NCBI RefSeq assembly: GCF_005048265.1
Contig: NZ_SUNH01000006.1
Span: 150,132-214,131, forward strand
DNA length: 64,000 bases
Reading direction: 5' to 3'
DNA from: Paracoccus hibiscisoli
GTDB lineage: Bacteria; Pseudomonadota; Alphaproteobacteria; Rhodobacterales; Rhodobacteraceae
The number at the start of each line of letters is the position of its first letter. The first letter of the stretch is position 1. Below the pieces are notes generated by a model. That model saw only the letters and a list, made by a program, of their open reading frames with translations, did no database searches and was not told the DNA's origin. This document shows, piece after piece, positions 19,185-26,917 of the stretch. The position numbers and the translations under genes are program-made.

Positions 19185-19961
19185 ATGACCCTGTTGGAAC
19201 AGATCGCCCTGAACCCGCCCGCCCTGCGCGACATGATCGCTGTGGGGTTCCTGTTCACGGCCTGGCTGGGCATCGGCTGGTTCACGGAGCGCCCGCCCGC
19301 GGGCAGGCCGTCGGTGTCGGTGCTGATGACGCGCTATCGGCGCGAATGGATGCGCCATTTCGTCGACCGCGACCCACGCATCTTCGACGGCAACATCCTG
19401 GCCAGCCTGCGCGAGGGCACGGCCTTCTTCGCCAGCGCCTGCATGATCGCCACGGGCGGCCTGCTGGCGCTGATCGGCAATGCGGAACGCCTGCGCAACC
19501 TGACCAGCGGGCTGGAGCTGAGCCCCGCCGATACCGGGTGGGAGCTGCGCCTGCTGGTGCCGATGTTCTTCGTGGTGAATGCGTTCCTGAAATTCGTGTG
19601 GGCCCACCGGCTGTTCGGCTATTGCGCGGTGATGATGGCGGCCGTCCCCAACCGGGCCGACCACCCCGAGGCGATGAACCGCGCCATGCAGGCGGCGGAT
19701 CTGAACATCACCGCCGCGCGCAGCTTCAACGCGGGGCTGCGCAGCGTCTATTTCGCGCTGGCGGCGCTGTGCTGGCTGACCGGCGCCTGGACGCTGATGG
19801 TCGGCACTGCAATCGTGCTGTGGGTGACGTGGCGGCGGGAATTCGCCTCGACCTCGCGGCAGGTCATCCTGCGGTCGCTGCCGCCGCCCGTTCTGTCCGA
19901 CGCCGTGCTTTCCGGTCCTGCCGGATCGCGATCGTCAGAACCACGGCCCCCGCAGCCGTAA
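19185..19961 (+). CDS. DUF599 family membrane protein
   Basis: Integral membrane protein of unknown function, 258 aa. Four hydrophobic segments: near residues 16-33 (GFLFTAWLGIGWF), 85-105 (FFASACMIATGGLLALIG), 125-145 and 195-222 (VYFALAALCWLTGAWTLMVG). The family motifs YRREWM and DGNILASLREGTAFFAS are clear. The C-terminal 35 residues or so after TWRREFASTSRQVIL are low-complexity and lie opposite the 3' end of the MFS gene, so the original stop was probably lost and the frame extended. No function is known for this family. Confidence 0.85.
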   Translation: MTLLEQIALNPPALRDMIAVGFLFTAWLGIGWFTERPPAGRPSVSVLMTRYRREWMRHFVDRDPRIFDGNILASLREGTAFFASACMIATGGLLALIGNAERLRNLTSGLELSPADTGWELRLLVPMFFVVNAFLKFVWAHRLFGYCAVMMAAVPNRADHPEAMNRAMQAADLNITAARSFNAGLRSVYFALAALCWLTGAWTLMVGTAIVLWVTWRREFASTSRQVILRSLPPPVLSDAVLSGPAGSRSSEPRPPQP

Positions 19962-21066
19962 GCGCCACACCGACCAGCCCCGGCGCGCGCCAGCCCCAAC
20001 CCGCCGCCAGCGCCAGCCCGGCCAGGAACGGCCCCAGGGCATTGGCCGCGTTGAAGGCCGCATGGTTCATCGCCGCCGCCATGTTCTGCGCCGACCCCGC
20101 CACGTCCATCAGCCGCGTCTGCAGCGGAATGACCAGCCCCGCCCCCGCCGCGATCAGGAAGGACGACACCACCATCAACGGCCAGCTGCCCACGACCAGC
20201 GCGGCAAAGCCCTGGGTCGCTGCCATCGCCGCCAGGCTGACATAGGCGGCGCGGTCGATGCCCAGGATCTCGGTCAGGCGGCCCGCGCCCCAGGTGCCCA
20301 GGGTGCCACCCACGCCAAAGGCCGCCAGCGTCAGCGGAATGACGTATCCCGGTGCCTGGGTCGTGGCCAGGATCGCGGCCGTCAGAAAGGCATAGACCGC
20401 GAACAGCCCGCCGAACCCGATGGCCCCCACGGCCAGCACCCACAGCACGCGCGGATTGCGCAGCGCGGCCAGCTCGTCCCAGGGGCGGGCGTCGGGGTTG
20501 CCGCCCACGCGGGGCGCCACGCGCAGGATCAACCAGGCCGAGACCAGCGCGATCACGCCGGGCAGCGCAAAGCCCCACCGCCAGCCGATCGCCTGACCCA
20601 TCCAGCCCGCCAGCGGCACGCCGAAGATATTCGCCACCGTCAGCCCCAGCAGCACCCGCGCCGCCCCCCGCGCCCGTTGCCCCACGGGCAGCGCGTCGGC
20701 GGCATACAGCATCGCGACCCCCAGGAACCCGCCATGCGGCAGGCCCGCCAGGAACCGCATGCCCGTCAGCGTGGCCAGCCCCGGCATGACCGCCGCCGCC
20801 AGGTTCACCACGCCATAGAAGGCCATCAGCGCCGCCAGATAGCGCCGCCGCGGCAGCCGCGCGCCCAGCATGGCAGTGATCGGCGCGCCGACCACGACGC
20901 CCAAGGCATAGGCGCTGATGACATGGCCCGCCTGCGGTTCGCTAAGCATCAGGTCGGCGGCGAAATAGGGCAGCAACCCCATGGCCGCGAATTCGGACGT
21001 GCCGATCGCAAAGGCACCAAGCGCCAGCGCCAGGATGGCGGCGCGATAGTCGGGGGAGGAGGTCAT
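19864..21066 (-). CDS. MFS transporter, AraJ/YdhP-like drug or sugar efflux family
   Basis: Twelve-helix major facilitator of 400 aa. It begins with LALGAFAIGTSEFAAMGLLPYFA, the signature of the DHA1 arabinose/purine exporter group, has the loop 2-3 motif GARLPRRRYLAALMAFYG and GMRFLAGLPHGGFLGVAMLY in helix 4. The start ATG at 21066 is preceded by AGGAA; a GTG six codons upstream is an alternative. Its last 98 bases overlap the 3' end of the convergent DUF599 gene. Substrate unknown; family members export sugars, purine ribosides or drugs. Confidence 0.9.
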   Translation of the reverse strand: MTSSPDYRAAILALALGAFAIGTSEFAAMGLLPYFAADLMLSEPQAGHVISAYALGVVVGAPITAMLGARLPRRRYLAALMAFYGVVNLAAAVMPGLATLTGMRFLAGLPHGGFLGVAMLYAADALPVGQRARGAARVLLGLTVANIFGVPLAGWMGQAIGWRWGFALPGVIALVSAWLILRVAPRVGGNPDARPWDELAALRNPRVLWVLAVGAIGFGGLFAVYAFLTAAILATTQAPGYVIPLTLAAFGVGGTLGTWGAGRLTEILGIDRAAYVSLAAMAATQGFAALVVGSWPLMVVSSFLIAAGAGLVIPLQTRLMDVAGSAQNMAAAMNHAAFNAANALGPFLAGLALAAGWGWRAPGLVGVALTAAGAVVLTIAIRQDRKARRRTERAAAATAG

Positions 21067-21166
21067 GAGGGCGTTCCTGGGCACGGGATGTTAGCCCTCA
21101 CACCAGCTTGGGCGCCGATTGGCAAGCCCCGCGCGGACAGGTCAGCCTTGCATCACGTGCAAGGCG

Positions 21167-21565
21167 TCACAGCAGTCCGCGTTGCAGCGCGATCCAGACC
21201 GCCAGCGCGCCCACCACCATCAGCCCGAAGGCCACCGAGGCCGCGAAACTGACCGCCCGGCCCTGCCAGCGCGTGATCTCGCCCAACGGGCGCAGATGGG
21301 CGGCCAGGGCGGCGTGATCGCGGGCCAGCGCCTCCACCGGCAGCTGTCGGGCAACCCGGGGCTGGGCCGCCATCTGGTCGGCGCGGGCCAGCCGCGCCGC
21401 ACGACGGCGCAGCCGGGGCGGCAGCGCGGCACCACGCCGGCGCAGCATCTGGTCCAGCGGCGGACGCTCTCCGCGCCGCGCCCCGCCAAAGCGCGAGGCG
21501 ATCAGCACGGCGATCTCATCCGCCATGACGGGAATGTCTTCGAAACTGTGGCCCCTGCGCTTCAT
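21167..21565 (-). CDS. Conserved hypothetical protein with C-terminal membrane anchor
   Basis: A 132-residue protein starting MKRRGHSFEDIPVMADE. The first 100 residues are very Arg-rich and helical (RGAALPPRLRRRAARLARAD, then VARQLPVEALARDHAALAAH), followed by one hydrophobic helix near the C terminus (FGLMVVGALAVWIAL). I recall similar small proteins in Rhodobacteraceae but know no function. The layout suggests a cytoplasmic basic domain tethered to the membrane. The frame is open far upstream, opposite the hydrolase gene, but only this part looks like protein. Divergent from the hydrolase gene with 54 bases between starts. Confidence 0.7.
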   Translation of the reverse strand: MKRRGHSFEDIPVMADEIAVLIASRFGGARRGERPPLDQMLRRRGAALPPRLRRRAARLARADQMAAQPRVARQLPVEALARDHAALAAHLRPLGEITRWQGRAVSFAASVAFGLMVVGALAVWIALQRGLL

Positions 21566-21619
21566 CGCGGCAGGATAGACGGGATGGCAGCCGCGCGCCA
21601 GACGCCGTAAGCTGGGCGG

Positions 21620-22402
21620 ATGAAGCTGAATCACACCGTTACGGGGCCGGATGGCGCCCTTCCGATCCTTCTGGTTCACGGCCTGTACGGCCAGGGCCGC
21701 AACCTGGGCGCGCAGGCCCGCAGGCTGGCGCAGACGCGCCGGGTGGTCACGGTGGATCTGCGCAATCACGGCGACAGCCCGCAGGATGACCGCGCCGACT
21801 ATCCGGCGCTGGCCGATGATCTGGCGGACCTGATCGGCGATCTTGGCGGACGGGTCGATCTGGTGGGCCATTCGATGGGGGGCAAGGCCGCGATGGTCCT
21901 GGCGCTGACCCGGCCCGACCTGGTGCGCCGCCTGGTCGTCATGGACATCGCGCCGCTGGCCTATGCGCATGACCAGACCCGCTATATCGACGCGATGGAG
22001 GCGCTGGACCTGTCCCTTGTCACGCGCCGCAGCCAGGCCGACACGGCGCTGTCCGCGCAGGTGGGCGATGCGGGCATCCGCGCCTTTCTGCTGCAGAACC
22101 TGGACCTGAAGGCCAGCCCCCCGGCGTGGAAGCTGAACCTGAGCGCCCTGCGGGCCGCCATGCCGCAGATCGTGGGCTGGCCCGACGACATGCCTGCGGG
22201 CCGGTTCGCGGGCAAGGTCATGGCCCTGCGCGGCGCCCGGTCCGATTACGTCGATGAGGCCGGAGAGGCGGCGCTGCGCGCGCATTTCCCGCAGGTCCGC
22301 ATCGTAACGCTGAAGGATGCCGGCCACTGGCTGCATGCCGACGCCCCCGAGGCCGTGGCAGAGACGCTGGCAGCGTTTCTGGGCGACGGTCAGGGCGACT
22401 AG
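21620..22402 (+). CDS. Alpha/beta hydrolase (YbfF-like esterase)
   Basis: Cytoplasmic serine hydrolase, 260 aa. Oxyanion region ILLVHGLYGQGRNLG, the DLRNHGDSPQD strand typical of the YbfF/ABHD11 group, nucleophile elbow GHSMGGKAAM (Ser), an acid in the ALRGARSDYVDE region and histidine in KDAGHWLHADAPE. Likely acts on short-chain or acyl esters. Its TAG stop shares the palindrome CTAG with the stop of the convergent lipoprotein gene. Confidence 0.9.
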   Translation: MKLNHTVTGPDGALPILLVHGLYGQGRNLGAQARRLAQTRRVVTVDLRNHGDSPQDDRADYPALADDLADLIGDLGGRVDLVGHSMGGKAAMVLALTRPDLVRRLVVMDIAPLAYAHDQTRYIDAMEALDLSLVTRRSQADTALSAQVGDAGIRAFLLQNLDLKASPPAWKLNLSALRAAMPQIVGWPDDMPAGRFAGKVMALRGARSDYVDEAGEAALRAHFPQVRIVTLKDAGHWLHADAPEAVAETLAAFLGDGQGD

Positions 22403-22716
22403 GTTGGACAACGCAGCATCACCACCGCGACGGCCGAGCCCGCCCCGCCCAAGGGTCGCAGGCTGTTGGGAATGGGCACGCATCCCGACGCCTGCTGCGC
22501 CGCGCGCATCATGCGGTCGGCCACCGCCCCGTGACCTGCCCGCGTGACATAGTCCAGCCGGATCACCTGCGCGTCGGTGGCGCGGACATGCACGGCAAAG
22601 CGCATCCCGTCGACCGCCACATCCTGGCGCGGCGTGCCCAGAAAGCCGGGCGACGGCGTGGCGCACCCCGTCAGGGTCGCGATCAGGGCAAGCAGAATCA
22701 GGACGGGCCGCATCAT
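22399..22716 (-). CDS. Small putative lipoprotein
   Basis: A 105-residue secreted protein. The N terminus MMRPVLILLALIATLTGCATPSP is a lipoprotein signal with lipobox LTGC (Cys18), so it should be anchored in the outer or inner membrane by lipid. The mature part is small, with two further cysteines (SGCVPIPN, LRCPT) that could form a disulfide. Residue 19 is Ala, not Asp, favouring outer-membrane sorting if the Lol rule applies. No family recognised. Start: ATG ATG pair, either possible. Confidence 0.7.
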   Translation of the reverse strand: MMRPVLILLALIATLTGCATPSPGFLGTPRQDVAVDGMRFAVHVRATDAQVIRLDYVTRAGHGAVADRMMRAAQQASGCVPIPNSLRPLGGAGSAVAVVMLRCPT

Positions 22717-22750
22717 CCGACCATCATGGCCGCACCGGGTTAACGGCGGG

Positions 22751-23113
22751 TTAAGGCTGGCGCTGCTCCTCCAGCCGGTCGGCCAGCGATTCGGCGCGGG
22801 CGGCCAGTTCGGCCATCGCCTCGCGCAGGTCGGCGGGGATGACGGGCACCTCGACGCGGGGCGGGTTCTGCTGCAGCCGCGCGACCTGACGTTCGGCCTT
22901 TTCGGCGCGCTCCTCCAGCGTGGCAAAGCGGTCGGCCAGCATCAGCCCGGCCAGCAGCAGCAGGCGCGGCTCGGGGACGCGGCCGGCCTGCTCCAGGATC
23001 TGGCGGGCCTCGCCGTCCAGAATCTGGGCGGCGCGCTGCAGCAGGCGTTCTTCGCCATCGGCGGCGCCGACGCGGTATTCCTTGTGTCCGATGGTGAATT
23101 CGACCTCGGCCAT
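22751..23113 (-). CDS. zapA: Cell division protein ZapA
   Basis: FtsZ-ring stabiliser, 120 aa. The N-terminal ZapA domain reads VEFTIGHKEYRVGAADGEER and LLLLAGLMLADRFATLEER; the C terminus is a coiled coil (EKAERQVARLQQ then REAMAELAARAESLADRLEE). Acts in the cytoplasm by bundling FtsZ filaments. It follows the coiled-coil protein gene by one base, so the two are co-transcribed and probably coupled. Confidence 0.9.
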   Translation of the reverse strand: MAEVEFTIGHKEYRVGAADGEERLLQRAAQILDGEARQILEQAGRVPEPRLLLLAGLMLADRFATLEERAEKAERQVARLQQNPPRVEVPVIPADLREAMAELAARAESLADRLEEQRQP

Positions 23114-23114
23114 G

Positions 23115-23576
23115 TCAGCGGTCCTCGTGATTGTCGGAGGCGTCCGGCCCGGGCAGCGGCTGGTCGATGGCCGCAGGCTCCTCGGCCAGAAGACGCTCCA
23201 GTTCGGTCATGATCTCGCTCATTTGCGCCATCTCGGCGGCGCGGGCGGCGCGCAGGGCCGACAGCTCGGCCTCCAGCGCGGCGCGGGACTCGTCCGGGCC
23301 GATGCCACCCGTGGCCTGCGCATCCAGCAGATCGCGATTGGCGGCGATCAGCGCCTCGTTGGCCTCGGCCAGGCGGGCGGACTGCTCGGCTGCGGCGTCC
23401 AGGCGGGCCTGCAGATCGGCCAGCGCGCTGGCGTCCGGGGCCGTGTCGTCATGCGGGACCGGGGGTTCGGTTGCGGCCTCCGCCGGGGCGGCGGGTCGCA
23501 CGCCCAGATCCAGCAGCTGGTCCATGCGGTCAAGCGCGGCGCTGAGGCGGCGTTCGCTGGCGGTGATGTCGCTCAT
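23115..23576 (-). CDS. Coiled-coil protein encoded with ZapA
   Basis: A 153-residue acidic protein starting MSDITASERRLSAALDRMDQ. Two predicted coiled-coil stretches (about residues 45-75, LADLQARLDAAAEQSARLAE; and 88-125, RAALEAELSALRAARAAEMA) flank a Pro/Ala-rich low-complexity part. No signal peptide or membrane helix. SD sequence AAAGGA precedes the ATG. Because it is one base upstream of zapA, a role in division-ring organisation is a reasonable guess. The frame is open for 31 further codons upstream but those lack protein character. Confidence 0.75.
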   Translation of the reverse strand: MSDITASERRLSAALDRMDQLLDLGVRPAAPAEAATEPPVPHDDTAPDASALADLQARLDAAAEQSARLAEANEALIAANRDLLDAQATGGIGPDESRAALEAELSALRAARAAEMAQMSEIMTELERLLAEEPAAIDQPLPGPDASDNHEDR

Positions 23577-23672
23577 CGGCGCGGTCCTTTGATGGCCTGT
23601 CACGGCGTTTTCGCATTGCAGGACCGGCAAGGCAAGAACGGGCGGGAAAACCCGCCCGTTCGCGTGCAAGGC

Positions 23673-25433
23673 TCAGCGCAGCTCGCGCCGTTCGGCCATC
23701 AGGCCGACGACCAGGGCATAGCACGCCCCCAGCAGCACGATGGCAAAGGGCAGGCCCGTCGACACGGCCATCGCCTGCAGCGCGACCAGACCGCCGCCCA
23801 GCAGCAGGGCGATCGCGACCGCCCCCTCGATGGCGACCCAGAAGATGCGCTGCGGGACGGGGGCGTTGATCTTGCCGCCCGCGGCGATCGTGTCGATCAC
23901 CAGCGACCCCGAATCCGAGGAGGTGATGAAGAACACGATGACCAGCACGATCCCCACGAAGGAGGTGATCTGCGACAGCGGCAGCTGGGCCAGCATCTCG
24001 AACAGCTCCAACTCCAGCGGCGCGTCCAGGATGCCCGAGAAGCCCGCCACCGTCATGTCGATCGCCGTGCCGCCCAGTGCGGTCATCCACAGGATCGAGA
24101 TCAGCGACGGCACGATCAGCACCGCGATCAGGAACTGGCGCACGGTCCGACCGCGCGACACGCGGGCGATGAACATGCCCACGAAGGGCGACCAGCTGAT
24201 CCACCACGCCCAATAGAACGCCGTCCAGCCTTGGCGGAAGTTGTCGTCATCGCGCCCGAACGGGTTCGACAGCGGCACGATCTCGGTGACATAGGCGCCC
24301 AGATTGCCGAAGAACCCGGACAGGATGACCACGGTCGGGCCGACCAGGATCACGAAGACCAGAAGCAGGATGGCCAGGATCATGTTCAGCTCGGACAGGC
24401 GCTTGACGCCCTTTTCGACGCCCAGCACGACCGAACAGCCTGCGACCAGCGTGATCAGCACGATCAGGATGACCTTGGTCATGTCGGTATTGGCAAAGCC
24501 GAACAGGTAGGACAGACCCGCCGTCGCCTGTTCGGCGCCAAGACCCAGGGAGGTCGCCAGACCGAAGATGGTCGCCAGCACCGCCAGGATGTCGATGACA
24601 TGGCCCGGCCAGCCCCAGATGCGTTCCCCGAAGATCGGATAGAACACCGAGCGCAGCGTCAGCGGCAGCCCCTTGTTATAGGCGAAGAGGCCCAGGGCCA
24701 GCGCCACGACCGCATAGATCGCCCAAGGGTGCAGGCCCCAGTGGAAGATGGTCGCGGCCATCCCCAGACGGCGCGCGGCCTCGGGGTCGTCCAGCGCGCC
24801 GCCCAGGGGCGCCCAATCGGTGCGGATGCCGCCCTCCTGCGCGGTGCCGGCCAGCGCGGCCTCGAAATGGCCCAGGGGTTCGCTGACGCCATAGAACATC
24901 AGCCCGATCCCCATGCCCGCCGCAAACAGCATCGCGAACCAGCCGGTCAGGCTGAAATCGGGCGTGGCATCGGGACCGCCCAAGCGGACCTGGCCAAGCG
25001 GCGACACGATCAGCGCCAGGCACAGCAGCACGAAGACATTGCCGGCCAGCATGAAGAACCAATCCAGATTGCCCGTCAGCGTGTCGCGCACGCCGCCGAA
25101 GAACGGCTCCAGCTGGCTGGGAAACAGCAGCGTGACGACCGTAAAGATCACCACCGCCGCGGCCGAGATGCCAAAGACCGGGTTGTGCACGTCAAAGGCA
25201 AAGGGCGCGCGGCCTTCGATGTTGTCCTGACCGATGGAATAATCGGTCTCGATGATCTCGGTCGGGCCTTCGGGTTCGGGCAGCGGCTCGACCCCGGGTT
25301 CCGGCGTGGGCACGGGGGGCGGCGCCTTGGGTTTGAGCGGGGGATAGCGGCCGGTCAGCGCGTCGCGTTCGCGCGTGCGGTCGCGGTTTGGGGGGGTGCC
25401 CGGCGTGCCGGGGCCTTTCGGTGGCTGTGACAT
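23673..25433 (-). CDS. BCCT family betaine/choline/carnitine transporter
   Basis: Twelve-helix secondary transporter for quaternary ammonium osmolytes, 586 aa. The glycine-rich helix FAAGMGIGLMFYGVSEPLG and the aromatic substrate-box region FHWGLHPWAIYAVVALAL are diagnostic. The GMGIG form is found in sodium-coupled betaine carriers such as BetP. A cytoplasmic Pro-rich N-terminal extension of about 75 residues (many Pro/Glu, e.g. KPKAPPPVPTPEPGVEPLPE) precedes helix 1, which could sense ionic strength. An inverted repeat lies 80 bases upstream of its start. Exact substrate unknown. Confidence 0.93.
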   Translation of the reverse strand: MSQPPKGPGTPGTPPNRDRTRERDALTGRYPPLKPKAPPPVPTPEPGVEPLPEPEGPTEIIETDYSIGQDNIEGRAPFAFDVHNPVFGISAAAVVIFTVVTLLFPSQLEPFFGGVRDTLTGNLDWFFMLAGNVFVLLCLALIVSPLGQVRLGGPDATPDFSLTGWFAMLFAAGMGIGLMFYGVSEPLGHFEAALAGTAQEGGIRTDWAPLGGALDDPEAARRLGMAATIFHWGLHPWAIYAVVALALGLFAYNKGLPLTLRSVFYPIFGERIWGWPGHVIDILAVLATIFGLATSLGLGAEQATAGLSYLFGFANTDMTKVILIVLITLVAGCSVVLGVEKGVKRLSELNMILAILLLVFVILVGPTVVILSGFFGNLGAYVTEIVPLSNPFGRDDDNFRQGWTAFYWAWWISWSPFVGMFIARVSRGRTVRQFLIAVLIVPSLISILWMTALGGTAIDMTVAGFSGILDAPLELELFEMLAQLPLSQITSFVGIVLVIVFFITSSDSGSLVIDTIAAGGKINAPVPQRIFWVAIEGAVAIALLLGGGLVALQAMAVSTGLPFAIVLLGACYALVVGLMAERRELR

Positions 25434-25512
25434 CTGTCCCTTTCAAATTGCGTCTCGATCGGGTGGCAGGTCCTGGGACCCTTGGCGGAGATCCGCCGCG
25501 GAAGGTTTTCTC

Positions 25513-25532
25513 TTCTCACATTCCGGTGAGAA
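25513..25532. promoter_or_regulatory. Inverted repeat between BCCT transporter and hisB
   Basis: TTCTCAC-N6-GTGAGAA, a perfect seven-base inverted repeat 80 bases upstream of the BCCT start and 108 upstream of hisB, in a 206-base divergent intergenic region. It could be an operator or an RNA hairpin in the BCCT leader. I could not match it to a known riboswitch. Confidence 0.45.
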
Positions 25533-25639
25533 AGGCCACCGGGGGCCGATTTGTTCCCCCTGATCGGCGCATCGGCAGGGACCATCTTGGCGGACCCGTC
25601 GCGCGCGCCTATAAGGCCGCCTGACAGGAAGGACACCCC

Positions 25640-26227
25640 ATGCGCCAGGCGACCATCACCCGCAAGACTTCGGAAACCAGCATCGAGGTCACGCTGAACC
25701 TCGACGGCACCGGCGTCTATGACAACCGGACCGGCGTGGGATTCTTCGATCACATGCTGGACCAGCTGTCGCGCCATTCGCTGATCGACATGACCATCCG
25801 CGCGGATGGCGACCTGCATATCGACGACCACCACACGGTCGAGGACACGGGCATCGCCATCGGCCAGGCCCTGGTCGCGGCCCTGGGCGACAAGACGGGC
25901 ATCCGCCGCTATGGCAGCTTTCTGCTGGCGATGGACGACACCCAGGTCCGCTGCGCGCTGGATCTGTCGGCGCGGCCCTATCTGGTGTGGAACGTCGATT
26001 TCCCGTCGGAAAAGATCGGCACCTTCGACACCGAACTGGTGCGCGAATTCTTTCAGGCCCTGTCGACGCATGGCGGCATCACTCTGCATGTGGACCGCAT
26101 CCACGGGCTGAACAGCCACCACATCGCCGAAGCCGCGTTCAAATCCGTGGCCCGCGCGCTGCGCGAGGCGGTGGAACCCGACCCGCGCATGGCGGGCGTT
26201 CTGCCCTCGACCAAGGGCGCCTTGTGA
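25640..26227 (+). CDS. hisB: Imidazoleglycerol-phosphate dehydratase
   Basis: Sixth step of histidine synthesis, monofunctional 195-residue enzyme. Manganese-binding histidine clusters are visible: [24 protein letters not shown] and [12 protein letters not shown], plus the [15 protein letters not shown] block. SD sequence AGGAAGG lies just upstream. The stop overlaps the hisH start by one base (TGATG). Cytoplasmic. Confidence 0.97.
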   Translation: MRQATITRKTSETSIEVTLNLDGTGVYDNRTGVGFFDHMLDQLSRHSLIDMTIRADGDLHIDDHHTVEDTGIAIGQALVAALGDKTGIRRYGSFLLAMDDTQVRCALDLSARPYLVWNVDFPSEKIGTFDTELVREFFQALSTHGGITLHVDRIHGLNSHHIAEAAFKSVARALREAVEPDPRMAGVLPSTKGAL

Positions 26228-26856
26228 TGCGGGTCGCGCTGGTCGATTACGACAGCGGCAACCTGCATTCGGCCGAAAAGGCGTTCCAGCTGATGGGCCG
26301 CGATGCGGGCGCCGAGGTGATCGTGACCGCCGACCCCGAGGTCGCCGCCCGCGCCGACCGCATCGTGCTGCCCGGAGACGGGGCGTTCCCGGCCTGCCGC
26401 ACGGCCCTGGGCGAGGTGGACGGCATGGCCGAGGCCATACAGCAGGCCGTCCTGACCCGCGGCGTGCCCTTCATGGGCATCTGCGTCGGCATGCAGATGC
26501 TGGCCACCACCGGACACGAATACCGTCAGACCCCCGGCCTGGACTGGATCGGCGGCGAAATCCAGGCCATCGCCGCCCCCGGCCTCAAGGTGCCGCATAT
26601 GGGCTGGAACGACCTGGTCATCGACCACCCCCACCCCGTGCTGGAGGGGATCACGACCGGGGACCACGCCTATTTCGTCCACAGCTGGCAGTTCCAGGTG
26701 ACCGACCCCGCGCATCTGCTGGCGCATGTCGACTACGGCGGCCCGGTGACGGCGGTGGTCGGGCGCGACAACATCATCGGCACCCAGTTCCACCCCGAGA
26801 AATCGCAAGGCGTCGGCCTGCGTCTGATCGCGAACTTCCTGCGCTGGAACCCCTGA
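26227..26856 (+). CDS. hisH: Imidazole glycerol phosphate synthase, glutaminase subunit
   Basis: Class I glutamine amidotransferase of 209 aa that feeds ammonia to HisF. Motifs: [18 protein letters not shown] at the start, oxyanion region [11 protein letters not shown], nucleophile Cys in [10 protein letters not shown], and catalytic His-Glu in [11 protein letters not shown]. Translationally coupled to hisB. The usual hisA-hisF partners do not follow; adenine deaminase does. Confidence 0.97.
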   Translation: MRVALVDYDSGNLHSAEKAFQLMGRDAGAEVIVTADPEVAARADRIVLPGDGAFPACRTALGEVDGMAEAIQQAVLTRGVPFMGICVGMQMLATTGHEYRQTPGLDWIGGEIQAIAAPGLKVPHMGWNDLVIDHPHPVLEGITTGDHAYFVHSWQFQVTDPAHLLAHVDYGGPVTAVVGRDNIIGTQFHPEKSQGVGLRLIANFLRWNP

Positions 26857-26917
26857 GCCGCCTCTGGATTTCCTGCCGCCTTTGGGGTTTGGTGCCGCCA
26901 AGCAACAGGAGACGCCG

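Noticed and set aside
22920..25430. 836-codon plus-strand frame
   Set aside because: Opposite zapA, the coiled-coil gene and the BCCT transporter; His/Gln/Asp-rich shadow.
25434..25639. Riboswitch upstream of the BCCT transporter or hisB
   Set aside because: Only a single inverted repeat was found; no glycine, SAM or other consensus core recognised.
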